A stretch of 64,000 nucleotides of DNA from the NCBI GenBank assembly GCA_028023455.1, contig JAQFVV010006311.1:2960147-3024146 (forward strand). The letters are read 5' to 3'. A program made the translations under genes and the position numbers. The DNA comes from Epiperipatus broadwayi. Lineage: Eukaryota > Onychophora > Udeonychophora > Euonychophora > Peripatidae. The notes beneath the pieces are model-generated. The model ran no database searches and was not told the DNA's origin. It saw nothing but the letters and a program-made list of their open reading frames with translations. This document shows, piece after piece, positions 60,706 through 64,000 of this stretch. Positions within the stretch are counted from its first letter, which is position 1. The number at the start of each line of letters is the position of its first letter.

Positions 60706-63700
60706 AAGATGTTAAACTGCCATTATATAAATGAGATAGAAAAATACCTCTGTATATAGAGATATTATTTTATAGTTAACTAAAATAATCATTCCGATAG
60801 TGATCTTTTATTCATTTATAAATTAATTATACTGGTATTACAATCTCTACAATGAATAAAATTTTATTGATAGCAAAATATTTTTTAACAGGATATAAAA
60901 GACAATACTTAAAAAATAGACTAATGGGGAAAGTTGTTGCTGACAAAGCAAGGCAGGGATAATATGTGGATTTTGATGCTTGTATGTGTATTTTATAAAG
61001 ATCTATATTGAGAATAAAGTAATAGTATTTATTAAATATGCTACTGGTGACACAAGATTATCATAAAAAGTGATGCATCAGTGTCTGGTTATTTATATTC
61101 ACTAAAATCATCAGATGGTTCATAATTGTTTCTTCTAAAAAAACTTTAATATCACGTCAGTAGATTTATTCCTGGTTTTTCACATATTTTATCAGATGCA
61201 TCATTTCTAATCAATTTCATCTTTTATTACCCTTGTGATCCTAAGTTTGTGACCATTAAATACTATGAAAGAAATTTTTCTGAAGGACATATATCAACAA
61301 TATTATACCAGAAACTTGTATAGTATACCAAGAATGATACTCATTACATTCATAAATGGATTTTATGGAAATGAGTCAAAATCAAGTGCTATTTAGAATA
61401 ATGTTTTACTAGTCTAAAGATCATACTATATTTCTTTTTTTATATGCATTTGATAATATAGCCATAAAACTCCAATAGAATGGAAAACTAGTCAAATTCA
61501 CTTGCAGTATTTATATTCTGACAAATGTAAGAAAAGTAAATACAAAATTTCCATTATTGATATATAAGTTGCAAATATTATATTAAGACTGACTAATTTG
61601 ATCTTTAAATAAAACAAGTAATGATGTAACAAAAAATACAAAAGTGACATTTCAAAATAAAGACCAATTATAAATGTCAAATACTTTTAGAAAAAATGTA
61701 AAAAGGATAGGGAGGAATCCAATAAAAGTTTGATGAAAGTGGGGACACATTTGTGTGCATCTTTTGAAGCATGTTGGAAAATTGTCATATGTGTTTCTGT
61801 AGTATTAGGTCATTAAAGATTATAATGCTGCAAAATTAAGTGGAATATGTTCATATTTATATTTGCCTGTATTGATAAATCATATATTATTATAGATATG
61901 GAATTTTTGCTTTTATTAGATTGTCAATTCTTTCTATCCTCATTTGTTATATTTTAGTAATCAGAGTATTACTGATTCTAGATATAGCATTCCGGTTTTT
62001 TACACTGTATATGTGGGCAGATTTCAAATGATGAAGAGTTGTATGTATCAATGCATAATATATTTATATAACTGGAAAAAAGAGGGATTATAATAAAATA
62101 TCCAATTATAAGATGAGAAATATTACTCCCATGCTTTTTCAGATAACCATGAAAATAATTAAGACAAAGTTTATTATGATAAATACATTATAAGACATTC
62201 TATAAAAAACAGCAGCAGAACTAGAAGGTTGTCAATACTTTATGCCACTTTAGATATATAGTTCATAAAAGTTAAAGCCCCAAGAGAATACACTCTATGT
62301 AGGTTGAACTTAAATATTTTAATAAACTTAAATACAAAGGTGACAGAAATCATTTATGGTAAAAATAAAAAAGAAGAGGAGGAGATCTCATTATAAATGG
62401 AAATGAATATATATAAAAAAAAATCGAGAATGAGTCTTAGTAAGGATAATCATTGTGTTTTCATTTTACTCAATGGAAAATTGAAATGAATATATTTCCT
62501 GATAATATTTTAATAGCACAATAAAAATCAGACTAGTATTTAAAATAAATTTCAGACCAATAGATATGTAAATGGATATGCTATAACTGAGCACAAAAAA
62601 ATTAAAACTATTGTAAAGGATTTAAATTTCCTGTGAGCCATCAAAACATAAATATTATTAAAAATATAAGTAGTAAAAACGGTTTATGTGAGTTACATAT
62701 ATGTAACAAGTTCATGGGTATAAAGGGAGAGTTTCACTTTATAACTGACTTTTAAGAAATTAGTTAAAAGTAATGCTAAAGTAATTACATAAAGTTAAAT
62801 AATTATATCATATTTTATCATTTGGGGAGATGTTTAAAAATAGAGTGCTAGAATAGAAAGAGTAATTGTTATGATCGTTAAAGCAAGTTTTAGATTTTAC
62901 GCCAGGAAAGTGCAAAGTTAAAATCTGATAATTTTAAATTTTCATTTGTTATATAAATAAACTTTATTGATTAGAAATATAAACAAAAATTGATTTTAAA
63001 TTAAATTTATAAAACTTATATCATAAAATATTTAAAATTATGCTAATTTCACATTATAAATTTAAATGTAATGCTAATTAAGAAAACTGAGATATTTATA
63101 AATGTTTATTAAAAAAGACATAATTAATAAATTATTATTCATAACAATATATTTATCACATAAAACTAATGGTGTAATAATTGTCTCATTATAAGTAGGA
63201 GTGTTGACAGACTTCAGATTATTTAAGCTTTTCAAGTGGTTTAAGCTATTCAAATTGTTATATGATGACTGAAAAAGAATTGATAAAAGATCAAATTCAT
63301 CAGCATTAGCCAAATTAAAGAAAAAAGTCTTCCATAGAATAGCATCTTGATATATGGTAGATTGAATGGATTCATTTGTATTCCAACTATGCTTAATTTC
63401 AATTATGTGAATAAAACTAGGAATAATTAGATAAAATTCCTTTTTGGATTAGTTTCTTGATAGCCATGTCACTATGTAGTAAATATGGACAAACGATATC
63501 CAATTAAAACCCCGAATGTCCAAAAAAGTGACAATTATTATCTACTAAATGATAAGTCATAAAAGAATTGACTTGTTTGAAATATAATACATACTACAAG
63601 GTATTGAATAATAAAAAAGTAAAACATTTTTAGTGTAAATACTAAACAACTCAATTATAAAAGACATTTTATATGCAAGACTATTGTGAGGATTGATATT

Positions 63701-64000
63701 AAAAGTTCTATCCAATCCTATTAATTGCTTGAACTATGAACATAAACTATAGATAAGAATTTAAATATTTATAAAACCTAAATAAATATTTTAAAAGTTA
63801 TTAACTTTGAATATTTTTTCTATAATTTTTAATATTTATAATAATATTTTATCTTTAAATTTATCATTATTTTTATAAATGTCTTTGTAGTATAGTCTAT
63901 TATCAATATCATATGATGTGAACAAACTACAAATGTAAACAGTAGCTAACAATTTTTATTTTTATAAAATGCAAAATATATTATATATGAAAAATTCTTA
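60706..64000. other. AT-rich stretch, nothing assigned
   Basis: Reading frames are short and low-complexity. No repeat, RNA or coding motif recognised. Confidence 0.45.

Overview
This is an AT-rich eukaryotic window, almost certainly from a metazoan nuclear genome. It has one recognisable host gene, split by large introns, in a landscape of decayed retroelements, hairpin repeats and microsatellites. I favour an invertebrate with a repeat-rich genome. A mollusc, possibly a cephalopod, would fit the mix of RTE/CFDP2-like LINEs, Penelope-like element, Merlin/ISXO2-like relic and CTAC/CTAT microsatellites, but this is low-confidence inference because no marker gene fixes the taxon.

Host gene: three plus-strand exons (10393-10516, 26596-26850, 33587-33772) encode the C-terminal end of a molybdenum hydroxylase (xanthine dehydrogenase/aldehyde oxidase family). 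They are separated by phase-0 introns of about 16.1 kb and 6.7 kb and end in a stop codon. The rest of the gene should lie upstream of the window or in exons I could not recognise.

Mobile DNA, left to right: a Merlin/ISXO2-like transposase relic (192-534); a 2.3-kb foldback element (883-3224); an L1/Tx1-like LINE 3' piece (3518-4890, minus); a CFDP2-like LINE endonuclease piece (6700-7560) ending in a CTAC microsatellite; two possible LTR-type blocks in XDH intron 1; a nearly full-length RTE LINE (29380-32617, minus) in intron 2; a Penelope-like element (35560-36494 plus 43606-43751) split by an LTR retrotransposon with 2.43-kb LTRs and a gag-only interior (36495-43605); a second, decayed RTE copy (45108-47260, plus); a LINE 3' piece with a CTAC tail (50335-51520); and another RTE/BovB-like LINE piece (54560-55760, minus).

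Main finding: at least ten loci carry a type I hammerhead-ribozyme fold in hairpin-shaped repeats at about 14.1, 15.9, 18.6, 19.1, 25.9, 49.5, 49.9, 50.2, 60.2 and 60.5 kb. All share one stem I design: an inner helix of about 6 bp, a small asymmetric internal loop and an outer helix. The outer helix differs between families but still pairs. One copy (14074-14129) has every consensus core base. Two copies form a 388-bp head-to-tail dimer, so a minus-strand transcript could release a 388-nt monomer, as in retrozymes. Hammerheads are known from Penelope-like elements and retrozymes, but this set of families with tandem-plus-inverted units looks worth testing as a distinct ribozyme-bearing repeat group.

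About 33.8-35.5 kb, 43.8-45.1 kb, 56.4-59.9 kb and 60.7-64.0 kb show nothing I can assign.
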